A DNA stretch of 6,660 nt. Source: Candidatus Omnitrophota bacterium (GTDB lineage Bacteria; Omnitrophota; Gorgyraeia; Zapsychrales; Zapsychraceae). Each line of letters starts with the position of its first letter. Positions within the stretch are counted from its first letter, which is position 1. The DNA is taken from NCBI GenBank assembly GCA_018399915.1, contig JAGYNW010000111.1, forward strand, positions 1 to 6,660. The letters run 5' to 3'. Below, in pieces: positions 1-6,082 of this stretch. A model generated the notes under the pieces. That model was given only the letters and a program-made list of their open reading frames with translations. It did not search any database and was not told where the DNA came from. The position numbers and the translations under genes are program-made.

Positions 1-45
1 CTCTCTGAAAGTCAGCAGAGTTCTTGACACTACTAAAGCCTGCCT

Positions 46-77
46 CTGTTTGCAAATATGCAAAAACCCTATATAAT
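46..77 (+). promoter_or_regulatory. Predicted promoter of the coiled-coil gene, with element shared with the ubiB promoter
   Basis: A perfect TATAAT lies at 72-77. A -35-like TTTGCA sits at 49-54 with 17-base spacing, or TTGCAA at 50-55 with 16. Transcription would begin near 84, giving a leader of about 40 bases that ends in an AAAGGAG ribosome site (111-117), 6 bases before the ATG at 124. The 15 bases CTGTTTGCAAATATG (46-60) recur on the minus strand before ubiB (2183-2197) with two differences and the same 11-base distance to TATAAT. The element contains the palindrome TTTGCAAA (49-56), so it could be an operator as well as a -35 region. Upstream (1-45) I see only a weak 5-bp inverted repeat (3-7 with 16-20) and an unpaired TTGACA at 24-29. 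Confidence 0.65.
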
Positions 78-123
78 GAAAATATTAACCATCAAGGAAC
101 CCTAATTACAAAAGGAGCCGATT

Positions 124-420
124 ATGTCAGATAAAAACGCTATCATCGATTTAATCAAGAATGAGATCGCTATCATGCAGACAAACCTTGACGAAATGCG
201 CGTGCAAGCCAAAATGGCGGAAATGGAAGCCCGGGACCGTCTGCAGCCGGAGATCGAACAATTGGAAAAACGCCTGCAAGAATCCCGGCAAAGGCTTGAA
301 GATCTGACCCATGTTTCCCAGGAGGCATTTGAAGAGGCTCGAAAAGGTGTGGAATCAGCAGTCAATGAACTGAAGAAGGGGTTTGCCAATACGCTGGATC
401 GCATCAAATCCGGCCAATGA
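124..420 (+). CDS. Small coiled-coil protein, sll1863-like stress-response family
   Basis: This 98-residue protein is soluble, highly charged and almost entirely helical, with no Cys, Trp or Tyr. Residues 5-65 are rich in Glu, Lys, Arg, Gln and Leu with heptad-like spacing (for example EIEQLEKRLQESRQRLEDL), indicating a coiled coil. The C-terminal third (AFEEARKGVESAVNELKKGF) is an amphipathic helix. Its layout matches my recollection of the roughly 100-residue bacterial proteins called sll1863-family stress-response or coiled-coil domain proteins. Those usually have Trp where this one has Phe and Val, so the family call comes from pattern only. The start is well supported: AAAGGAG lies 6 bases before the ATG. 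No signal peptide or membrane segment is present. The stop codon abuts the stop of the convergent UbiB-family gene with no base between them, and no terminator is visible. A molecular function is not known; a stress or envelope-scaffold role is inference, helped by the promoter element shared with the kinase gene. Confidence 0.8.
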   Translation: MSDKNAIIDLIKNEIAIMQTNLDEMRVQAKMAEMEARDRLQPEIEQLEKRLQESRQRLEDLTHVSQEAFEEARKGVESAVNELKKGFANTLDRIKSGQ

Positions 421-2121
421 TCAAAACATCCCATGACGCCAAATAGATAAAAGCAAACGTAAACTCATCAATCCGGCAATCACGAAACCGATCAGACCGA
501 TAACAGGAATATCATTCCATTTAGGAGGGATATCCGCCTGAACCATAATAGAAGAGGCCACTAAAAGCGCGGCCAAAATCAACGAATAAGATAATCGGTT
601 GATCAGTTGATTCCAGAAGATCTCAAAAGATTTGTCAGCCCGATGTTCAACCTTGAGCTTTGCTTCTCCCTTGGCCATTTTCTCAAGTGTTTCACTGAGT
701 TTTTCCGGGATTTCTTTAAACAACTGATAAAAATCCATTAAAGCCGCGCTGGCATCCTTGGCTAAACGGGCGGGGTTCAACCGTTCAATCTGTAAACGGT
801 GAAAATACATAACAAGTTTTCTCGTTAAATTTAAGTCCGGGTCCAAAGATTTTCCTAATCCTTCAAGGGTAATGATCGCTTTGATCATCATGGAAAAATC
901 CGCAGGCATAAGCATACGGTGTTCGCTCAGAATATCACTCAACTGCATAAACAAATGACTGAATGAAATATCCTTCAATGATTTACTGACATACCGCTCT
1001 ATCAAGACACCCATGCTTTTCTCAAGTTTTCCAATATCAGGCTCCCCTTTATAAGCCACAATCTTAAGCAAAAGCTTAACCGCCCGCGTTTCCTCGCGTT
1101 CACTGATAGCCAATAAAAAATCCGCCATAAGTTCCCGATGCCGCTGCTTCAAGCGGCCGACCATACCAAAATCAATAAAAGAGATCACATTTTGTTCCAG
1201 GACAAAAATATTTCCCGGATGCGGATCCGCGTGAAAAAAGCCATGCTCAAAAATTTGCTTCAAAACAGCATCCACGCCCCTGTCAGCGATCTGCTTACAG
1301 TCATAACCTTTTTCTTTAAGCTCCGCGAGGTTCCGCACTTTCACGCCATCGATATATTCCATAGTCAAAACCCGGGAGGTGGAAAGGTCCGGAAAACAAT
1401 CCATAATATGCACATGATAATCAAACCGGAAGGCCTCTTTTACCCGAAGAATATGGGCCTCCTCCATTTTGTAGTCCAATTCCTGCGCTAACGAATCCGC
1501 AAACTCCTGAAGTGTTTTGGTGGGCTGACGGTATTTCATCTCTTCTATGTTTTTCTCAATAAACTGCGCCAGATACATCATGATCTCAAGATCAACCTCG
1601 ATCTGCTGACGGATCCCGGGCCGCTGTACCTTGATCGCAACCTGCCTGCCATCAGGAATAAAGGCTTTATGCACCTGGCCTAATGATGCCGAACCGATAG
1701 GCTGCTCTTCCATTTTAGGGAAAAGCATATCCAAAGAATCCCCCAAATCTTTTTCAATAATATTTTTCACATCGGCAAAAGCAAAAGGGGGAACATTATC
1801 TTGCAGTTTGGTAAGCTCATCAATTATCTGCGGCGGCAAATACTCAACCCGCAACGAAAGGATCTGACCGAGCTTTATATAGGCAGGACCCAACTCCTGC
1901 AAAGCGAACCGCACCCTTTCACCGATGGGCTTATTACGGTATTCTTCTGCCGGAGAATGCAGGATCTTTTGAACAGCTAAATTAAGCGGAGACGGAAGCT
2001 CAAAGCCTTTAATGAGGTCCTGCAATCCATACTTGAACATGACAGAGAGAACTTCTTCAAACCGCTTAAAATGCTGGTAGGTTTTTTCGATACGCTCCAA
2101 GCGCTTGATAGAAACAGCCAT
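421..2121 (-). CDS. ubiB: UbiB/AarF (ABC1/ADCK) family atypical kinase
   Basis: The family consists of membrane-associated atypical kinase-like ATPases that support quinone biosynthesis or lipid homeostasis. The protein has 566 residues from the chosen ATG (E. coli UbiB has about 546). Visible motifs in order: the family-specific KLGQ (83-86), the nucleotide loop GSASLGQV (143-150) in place of a glycine-rich P-loop, VAIK with Lys164, QELDY (about 213-217), the catalytic loop HADPHPGN with Asp299 and Asn304, and the metal-binding DFG at 317-319. Two hydrophobic helices (about 510-528 and 538-559) form the usual C-terminal membrane anchor. All key residues are present, so it should be active. 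The ATG at 2121 is preferred over an in-frame TTG at 2136 because the GGGAGG ribosome site lies between them, although its 3-base spacing is short. No quinone-pathway genes are nearby, so ubiquinone involvement is not shown; ubiB is used as a family label. It converges tail to tail with the coiled-coil gene. Confidence 0.93.
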   Translation of the reverse strand: MAVSIKRLERIEKTYQHFKRFEEVLSVMFKYGLQDLIKGFELPSPLNLAVQKILHSPAEEYRNKPIGERVRFALQELGPAYIKLGQILSLRVEYLPPQIIDELTKLQDNVPPFAFADVKNIIEKDLGDSLDMLFPKMEEQPIGSASLGQVHKAFIPDGRQVAIKVQRPGIRQQIEVDLEIMMYLAQFIEKNIEEMKYRQPTKTLQEFADSLAQELDYKMEEAHILRVKEAFRFDYHVHIMDCFPDLSTSRVLTMEYIDGVKVRNLAELKEKGYDCKQIADRGVDAVLKQIFEHGFFHADPHPGNIFVLEQNVISFIDFGMVGRLKQRHRELMADFLLAISEREETRAVKLLLKIVAYKGEPDIGKLEKSMGVLIERYVSKSLKDISFSHLFMQLSDILSEHRMLMPADFSMMIKAIITLEGLGKSLDPDLNLTRKLVMYFHRLQIERLNPARLAKDASAALMDFYQLFKEIPEKLSETLEKMAKGEAKLKVEHRADKSFEIFWNQLINRLSYSLILAALLVASSIMVQADIPPKWNDIPVIGLIGFVIAGLMSLRLLLSIWRHGMF

Positions 2122-2165
2122 GGTCCTCCCTTTCAAGATCCATTAATATTTTTATATACTATAAT

Positions 2166-2197
2166 ATTATACGGTTAATTTTCAAATTCGCAAACAG
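2166..2197 (-). promoter_or_regulatory. Predicted promoter of the UbiB-family gene
   Basis: Read on the minus strand, CTGTTTGCGAATTTG (2197-2183) is followed after 11 bases by TATAAT (2171-2166). The -35 is TTTGCG with a 17-base spacer, or TTGCGA with 16. The expected start near 2158 gives a leader of about 37 bases. The -10 lies in a perfect 12-base palindrome (2160-2171), so a TATAAT also reads on the plus strand, but no -35 or gene goes with it there. The 15-base upstream element and its spacing repeat those before the coiled-coil gene (46-77). The remaining bases 2198-2265 hold nothing I can name. Confidence 0.65.
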
Positions 2198-2265
2198 GAC
2201 CAATGCTTTATCGCCGTTAAGATATGGTGCATCCCATCTTATTCAGAGATTGACAAGGCCTTACC

Positions 2266-2304
2266 AAAAAAATATCCGCTGCCTGCAAAAGCAGCGGATA
2301 TTTT
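2266..2304 (-). terminator. Strong rho-independent terminator of the Spy-like gene
   Basis: A perfect 14-bp stem (2269-2282 with 2291-2304, core ATCCGCTGC/GCAGCGGAT) encloses an 8-base loop. On the minus strand the hairpin runs into a stretch of seven T (complement of 2266-2272, partly within the stem). It begins 36 bases after the Spy-like stop codon, where an intrinsic terminator is expected. The other side has TTTTCTCT, so weak termination of plus-strand transcripts is also possible. It separates the Spy-like gene from ubiB, which then needs its own promoter. Confidence 0.9.
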
Positions 2305-2340
2305 CTCTAATCTCCCTTTGCCCGGAAAAAAAGAATGCAT

Positions 2341-2928
2341 CTATTCCTGATCATCCTCACTCATACGGTTACCTTTTCTATGCATATCATACTTGCCCAT
2401 CATTTTACTTTTATGCATTTTCTTATTTTCCCATCCCTCTTTCATTTTATTTTTACACATATCCTTAAACTGGGTATACTGCTCTTCGTTAAGAATTGTC
2501 TTGATCTTCGCCATCCCGGCAACAATCTCTTTTGCCTTTTTGGCTTTTAATTGATATTTTTTATCAATCAATGAATTAACCGCGGAAACATCCATTTCAT
2601 CGGCAGACACGGCATCTTCAAAATCCACTTTTACCGTATCAATTTCCGACTTGATTTTGATGAAACTTTTTTTTGTATCACTCTTCAGCTTCTTGACCGC
2701 ATCGATCTGATCATCAGAAAGCCCTAATTCTTCAGCCTCTTTAAGAATCATTTTGGTCTTTTTGAAAAACATAGACTTCAGATCATTTTTCTTGTACCCC
2801 TTTGAGTCTTCCATCTTCATGCCTTTGCCATAATGCTTTTCTTTCATCTTATGCATATCTGCATAAGCGAGAGAACTGATACTGATAAAGCTCAAAAAAG
2901 CAACCAGTAAAATAAATTTTCTCTTCAT
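2341..2928 (-). CDS. Spy/CpxP-like periplasmic protein with Met/His/Lys-rich ends
   Basis: The 195-residue precursor has a clear Sec signal peptide: basic MKRK, a hydrophobic core at about 5-21, and likely cleavage after AYA at residue 23. The mature part is helical and carries two LTxxQ-like motifs, LSDDQ (70-74) and LNEEQ (146-150), spaced as in the Spy/CpxP/ZraP family of periplasmic chaperones and metal-stress sensors. Both ends of the mature protein are rich in Met, His and Lys (25-40 and 171-189, for example MHKSKMMGKYDMHRKGNRM). This resembles metal-binding tails, but metal binding is inference. One Cys (158) is present. The start is secure: AAGGAGA lies about 6 bases before the ATG. 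The gene is monocistronic, with a strong terminator downstream and about 205 non-coding bases upstream containing two candidate promoters. It probably protects or senses damage in the envelope under metal or misfolding stress. The family call is good; which member it is cannot be told. Confidence 0.82.
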   Translation of the reverse strand: MKRKFILLVAFLSFISISSLAYADMHKMKEKHYGKGMKMEDSKGYKKNDLKSMFFKKTKMILKEAEELGLSDDQIDAVKKLKSDTKKSFIKIKSEIDTVKVDFEDAVSADEMDVSAVNSLIDKKYQLKAKKAKEIVAGMAKIKTILNEEQYTQFKDMCKNKMKEGWENKKMHKSKMMGKYDMHRKGNRMSEDDQE

Positions 2929-2982
2929 GTGCTTCTCCTTTCATAAAAGTTTTGTTGATCATTCATGCTCAGTTTAGCTTCT

Positions 2983-3010
2983 TTAGACCAAATTTCCATA
3001 GGCTAATTCC
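2983..3010 (-). promoter_or_regulatory. Possible sigmaE/ECF-type promoter of the Spy-like gene
   Basis: On the minus strand GGAATTA (3010-3004) is followed by a 15-base spacer and GTCTAA (2988-2983). The E. coli sigmaE consensus is GGAACTT, about 15-16 bases, then GTCTAA or TCTGA. The -10 half matches fully and the -35 half 5 of 7. Initiation near 2976 would leave a leader of about 48 bases. Envelope-stress control would suit a Spy-like product. No sigma-factor gene is in the window, and the assignment relies on a short match. Confidence 0.35.
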
Positions 3011-3050
3011 CCTGAATGTAGACCTTTCCCCCCTATCGTGCGCAACGACC

Positions 3051-3079
3051 AATATCACTACCACATAACCTCTTGTCAA
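3051..3079 (-). promoter_or_regulatory. Candidate sigma70-type promoter of the Spy-like gene
   Basis: On the minus strand a perfect TTGACA (3079-3074) is followed after 17 bases by GATATT (3056-3051), 4 of 6 to the -10 consensus. Transcription would start near 3044 and give a leader of about 115 bases. It lies in the gap between the polyferredoxin stop and the Spy-like start. It may act alongside the more proximal ECF-like site. Confidence 0.45.
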
Positions 3080-3126
3080 ACAATAACTTAAACATAGCCT
3101 CTTCAAGATAGAAAATCACTGATTGA

Positions 3127-3145
3127 TTGGGGTTCAACTCCCCAA
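3127..3145 (-). other. Short hairpin across the polyferredoxin stop codon
   Basis: TTGGGG (3127-3132) and CCCCAA (3140-3145) form a 6-bp GC-rich stem with a 7-base loop containing the TGA stop of the polyferredoxin gene (3134-3136). On the minus strand it is followed by AATCAATCAGTG, without a T-run, so it is a poor intrinsic terminator. It could protect the 3' end or pause transcription. Without a better terminator, some readthrough from the operon into the Spy-like gene is possible. Confidence 0.35.
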
Positions 3146-4657
3146 AGGATAGACACGTATGGCTCTTTGCGGCCTGACCGGACATTTATTCTGACAGATG
3201 CCGCAGCCCACACAAAGATCCTCATCAACATATGGCCTTAAAATCTCTTTACCGTCAATCGTCATTACCCTGACCTTAATGGCCTTTTCCGCTACCGGAC
3301 AATGCTCTTCGCAAACCAGACAATTCTCCTGATCAGCCCAGGGAAGACAAAGAGTACGGTCAATACGCGCCACCCCGATCTTTGCCTGCTTTTTTTCCTG
3401 AAGGCTCAAGGCGTTAAGCGCGCCGGTAGGACAAACATTGCCGCATAAAGTACAATTATATTCACAATACCCTATCTCAGGAACCAGCTGGGGACTCCAG
3501 AGGCCTTCAATGCCTTCCTGCATAAAAATCGGTTGCAAACCATTCGTGATACATACTTTCATGCAATTCCCGCAACGTACACATGTATCCACGAATCTCT
3601 CTTCCGGCAAGGCGCCGGGAGGACGTAAAACACCCGCATCCCTTTTCAATGCCTTCAAGAACACCCGGCCCAAGCCTGCCACCGGGACAGACAAAAGCAC
3701 CCAAAATAAGAAATCCCGGCGGGTCATGCCAGACCGGCCGGCACGCTCTGTCTCCTGCAGGATCGAGCGCGCGCCTCTCTCTTTAAAAGCAAAATACGTC
3801 TGGCCTTTCGTACAATGATATACACAATCCATACATAAAATACATTCGCCCTGGACATACTGATTATCTTCTTTAATAGCCCCCATCCGGCATTCCCGGC
3901 GACATATACCGCAATTCTTGCAGTCAGAGATAAAGCGCTTCAAAAAGGAGAAACGCGCTACTAAACTATACAGCGCCCCCAAAGGACAAACCGAACGACA
4001 CCACACGCGCGATAAGAACACCGAGGCCAAACAAATAATGGCAAAAAAGAGAAACGTGATTAAAGAATTCGCGAAAAAATGCACATTGACGCCTAAAAAA
4101 GAATCCTTCAATCCGCGATAAAAATCGTAAAAGCCACCATACAGCTCGAATCTCTGGATCAAAAAAATACAAAGATTATTTAATGTTAAGGTAACCGCCG
4201 GGATAAAGCTTAAAGAAACCACGCGGGCTATGATCACGATCGGGTCCAAAAGCCAGGCAGCCTGAACCCCGCCAAGAGCTAAGAAAAAAATGAAAGCTAA
4301 AATAAAAAACTTTGGTTTTCGCGCCTTTTGGTTCTGCCCGTCTTTCAACGGCCTTTGCCGGCGTCTGAAACGAAGCTTGCGGGTAATATCGATCATGGTT
4401 CCCATCGGGCAGATCCAGCCGCAAAAGAACCGGCCGAAAACCAAAGTCAACAAAAGCATTCCCCCGGCTAACAAAAGCCCCGGGAGAAGAACACGTTCAC
4501 TGAGCGCCGTGAAAAACATGATCAAAGGATCGAGCTTGAAAAGCAACTGCGGAGATAAAACTCCTGTAAGGGGATAGGTCGTAGACCAAAGGACATAAAT
4601 GAAGAGGCCTAAAAAGAAAAGCTGAAAAATTTTTCGGAGAAAGATAAGTTTTTTCAT
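3134..4657 (-). CDS. NapH-NapG-type fusion: membrane polyferredoxin with six predicted [4Fe-4S] sites
   Basis: The 507-residue protein has two halves. Residues 1-300 resemble NapH/YccM/NosR-type membrane proteins: about five membrane helices (near 10-30, 56-75, 116-137, 139-160, 194-214), two conserved CxxxCP motifs (C79-C83-P and C220-C224-P), then two ferredoxin motifs (C246/249/252/256 and C272/275/278/282). Residues 311-507 resemble NapG/MauM: TRRDFLFW (312-319) plus a hydrophobic stretch, as in a Tat signal, then four clusters starting at C359, C398, C437 and C482. The third has the spacing Cx8CxxCxxxCP. The likely role is electron transfer between membrane quinol and the periplasm; the partner is unknown and no nitrate reductase is present. 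An ATG opens the NapG half at residue 311, but the nearest AGGAG is 25 bases upstream, so one fused product is more likely. The gene follows the DUF362 gene by 22 bases; its own ribosome site is weak. Confidence 0.9.
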   Translation of the reverse strand: MKKLIFLRKIFQLFFLGLFIYVLWSTTYPLTGVLSPQLLFKLDPLIMFFTALSERVLLPGLLLAGGMLLLTLVFGRFFCGWICPMGTMIDITRKLRFRRRQRPLKDGQNQKARKPKFFILAFIFFLALGGVQAAWLLDPIVIIARVVSLSFIPAVTLTLNNLCIFLIQRFELYGGFYDFYRGLKDSFLGVNVHFFANSLITFLFFAIICLASVFLSRVWCRSVCPLGALYSLVARFSFLKRFISDCKNCGICRRECRMGAIKEDNQYVQGECILCMDCVYHCTKGQTYFAFKERGARSILQETERAGRSGMTRRDFLFWVLLSVPVAGLGRVFLKALKRDAGVLRPPGALPEERFVDTCVRCGNCMKVCITNGLQPIFMQEGIEGLWSPQLVPEIGYCEYNCTLCGNVCPTGALNALSLQEKKQAKIGVARIDRTLCLPWADQENCLVCEEHCPVAEKAIKVRVMTIDGKEILRPYVDEDLCVGCGICQNKCPVRPQRAIRVYPLGS

Positions 4658-4679
4658 GAGATCAAAAGAATTTCAATGC

Positions 4680-5654
4680 TTAAACTTTGATGATATCAGC
4701 CTGGGTGATGTCTGTTATGCCAAAGTTCCGCTTCTTCGCCTCGGCCAGATAAGGAACCGACAAGACGGATTTCTTCATGAGCCCGCAGGCAAAAATATCC
4801 GCGAGGGTGGGATCTTTTGAGGCAATGACCTTATCCATCGGCATCACATCATCCAGACTTCCTCCGCTGGGACCATTCCGTGTCAAGACGCGGGTCGCAT
4901 CCATAACCGTAAGTTCAGGCGCAATGAAATCCGTGAGATCGACAAGTTTCGTCCCGATATTGACATGCATGGAACCACGGCTCCCCGTGCAGACACCCAT
5001 GAGGTTCTTCATCGAAAGGGTCAATCCGGTAAGTCCGTGATGTTTCAGTACCGGGACGTTAATAAAGGTGTCACAAACAATGGCATCTCTCAAGATCGGC
5101 CAATCTTCCATAGCACTTTTATAAGGAAACCGGGCCTTCATAACGTTCCAATGATCTGCGTAATAGACATGGGCCCCGCTTGCCTTGGCGGCTTTTTGTA
5201 TGCCGCTGTTCTCATACACCCGCCTGTCTTCATTACAAGGCACATCAAACACATTGACCCGCCGCGCACCAGCCTTATAGCAAAGGTCCACGACCGCGGC
5301 AACAACCCGCGGATTTGTATTGGCTGCCTGCCGGGGGTTCCTGTCCCAGGCCATATTAGGCTTGACCACGACCGTGTCCCCTGCCTTAACAAATAAACCC
5401 ATGCCGCCGAGCGCCTCAATAGCTTTAACCGTGTTCTGATAAGGGTCTTTTCCTTCTGCCAGCACTAGGTCATGCGCAGTAGCGATCTTTTTCTTGGGCC
5501 GTCCATTGCTCGATGAGGTTTTCGCGAAAAGCTCTTTCAAGAAAATATTCTGAGTTAATAAAAGAAGCAGGCTCGAGAAAAAAACTTTCAGGAATTTGCG
5601 TTGAGAAAGGGTCTGCTTCAAATAACATTCAAGGTGATAAAAGATTTTCTCCAT
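4680..5654 (-). CDS. DUF362 domain protein with a Tat-like N-terminus
   Basis: The 324-residue protein shows DUF362 signatures: VVVKPNMAW (95-103), FINVPVLKHHGL (197-208) leading into SMKNLMG (214-220), and MDATRVLTRNGPSGG (251-265). The family's biochemical role is unsettled; members often carry or sit beside ferredoxin domains. This one has no CxxCxxC cluster, and the following gene encodes a polyferredoxin that could supply one. The N-terminus has SQRKFLK (17-23) then a hydrophobic run (24-44) ending LFAKT. This is a Tat signal in form, except that the first Arg of the RR pair is Gln (CAA; CGA would be Arg). It may be exported by Tat, anchored, or no longer Tat-dependent. The ATG at 5654 is preferred because it lies 2 bases after the phosphoribosyltransferase stop, favouring coupled translation. 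Upstream in-frame ATGs (5750 and 5690) lie inside that gene and lack a ribosome site. Confidence 0.85.
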   Translation of the reverse strand: MEKIFYHLECYLKQTLSQRKFLKVFFSSLLLLLTQNIFLKELFAKTSSSNGRPKKKIATAHDLVLAEGKDPYQNTVKAIEALGGMGLFVKAGDTVVVKPNMAWDRNPRQAANTNPRVVAAVVDLCYKAGARRVNVFDVPCNEDRRVYENSGIQKAAKASGAHVYYADHWNVMKARFPYKSAMEDWPILRDAIVCDTFINVPVLKHHGLTGLTLSMKNLMGVCTGSRGSMHVNIGTKLVDLTDFIAPELTVMDATRVLTRNGPSGGSLDDVMPMDKVIASKDPTLADIFACGLMKKSVLSVPYLAEAKKRNFGITDITQADIIKV

Positions 5655-5656
5655 AG

Positions 5657-6082
5657 CTACACTTTCTTTTGGGTTCGGACCTTTTTCCATGGCCAATTCA
5701 CGCAGGAATCTATTTCCGGGAAAAGTACGTAATCTGCCGCACCTTTGCAAACAAGGGTTTGCGTCCGCGCATCCACTTCATGAAATAAAGACCGCACAGC
5801 GTTAATCGTCTCTCCTGTCACAGAAACATCATCAACAAGAAGTACTGTCTTAACTCCGACAGGCAAATCAAAATCATGCAGTAACCGGGGCCGGTCATGC
5901 ATGACCGCATTATCTTGATCGCGGTACTGAACCGTAACGGTAGCCAAAGGCGCCCCGATCTTTGCCGCCACTAAGGCCGCCGGGACTATCCCGCCCGTGG
6001 CTATTCCTAAGACCAGATCAAAATCCGGGATTGCCGTGTTATTCAACCGTTCCATGATCTCATCAAACGACAGATCCATCAT
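5657..6082 (-). CDS. Small type I phosphoribosyltransferase (hypoxanthine/xanthine PRTase-like)
   Basis: The protein has 141 residues and no signal peptide, so it is cytoplasmic. The PRPP-binding signature VLLVDDVSVTGET (80-92, acidic pair D84-D85) is complete. The pyrophosphate-loop region reads GIATGGIVPAA (26-36), with Thr where many salvage PRTases have Arg (RGG). The C-terminal CVNWPWKK (127-134) resembles the FPW-type ending of the small COG2236-like nucleobase PRTases. It would transfer ribose-5-phosphate from PRPP to a base, probably a purine, but the substrate cannot be read from the sequence. It is shorter than HPRT or Gpt (about 150-180). Its ATG overlaps the upstream stop as ATGA (6079-6082), so translation is probably coupled; a second ATG follows directly. 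The next gene begins 2 bases after its stop. Position after a transporter-like gene suggests salvage of an imported compound, which is inference. Confidence 0.85.
   Translation of the reverse strand: MMDLSFDEIMERLNNTAIPDFDLVLGIATGGIVPAALVAAKIGAPLATVTVQYRDQDNAVMHDRPRLLHDFDLPVGVKTVLLVDDVSVTGETINAVRSLFHEVDARTQTLVCKGAADYVLFPEIDSCVNWPWKKVRTQKKV
5892..5907. repeat. Perfect 16-bp palindrome within the phosphoribosyltransferase gene
   Basis: CGGTCATGCATGACCG equals its own reverse complement. It lies in the coding region around residues 59-64 (AVMHDR). No function is evident: a binding site or a coincidence of codons are both possible. Confidence 0.5.

Noticed and set aside
24..29. TTGACA as the -35 of the first gene
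   Set aside because: It is 42 bases from TATAAT (72-77), and no -10 sequence lies 16-18 bases after it.
102..434. 110-codon open frame on the minus strand opposite the coiled-coil gene
   Set aside because: It is Ser/Arg/Cys-rich, lacks a ribosome site and is antisense to a gene with clear start signals and family character.
2160..2165. Plus-strand TATAAT mirrored in the ubiB promoter palindrome
   Set aside because: No -35 match lies 17 bases upstream (2137-2142) and no plus-strand gene follows.
2250..2550. Plus-strand open frames of about 71-72 codons opposite the end of the Spy-like gene
   Set aside because: The Phe/Tyr/His-rich translations arise from the Met/Lys-rich codons of the opposite strand; one crosses the terminator.
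3127..3146. tRNA T-arm lookalike on the plus strand (TGGGG, TTCAACT loop, CCCCA)
   Set aside because: The loop fits the TTCRANY pattern, but no acceptor, anticodon or D arm can be built upstream in 3060-3126, and it overlaps the end of a well-supported gene. It could be an attachment-site remnant, but there is no integrase or second copy.
3727..3727. Separate internal start for a NapG-like protein at residue 311 of the fusion
   Set aside because: The frame is continuous with the membrane half, and the nearest AGGAG is 25 bases before the ATG, too far to serve as its ribosome site.
3438..5396. Several plus-strand open frames of 65-143 codons across the polyferredoxin and DUF362 genes
   Set aside because: All lie antisense to strongly supported coding regions, have low-complexity or unrecognisable translations, and lack good ribosome sites.
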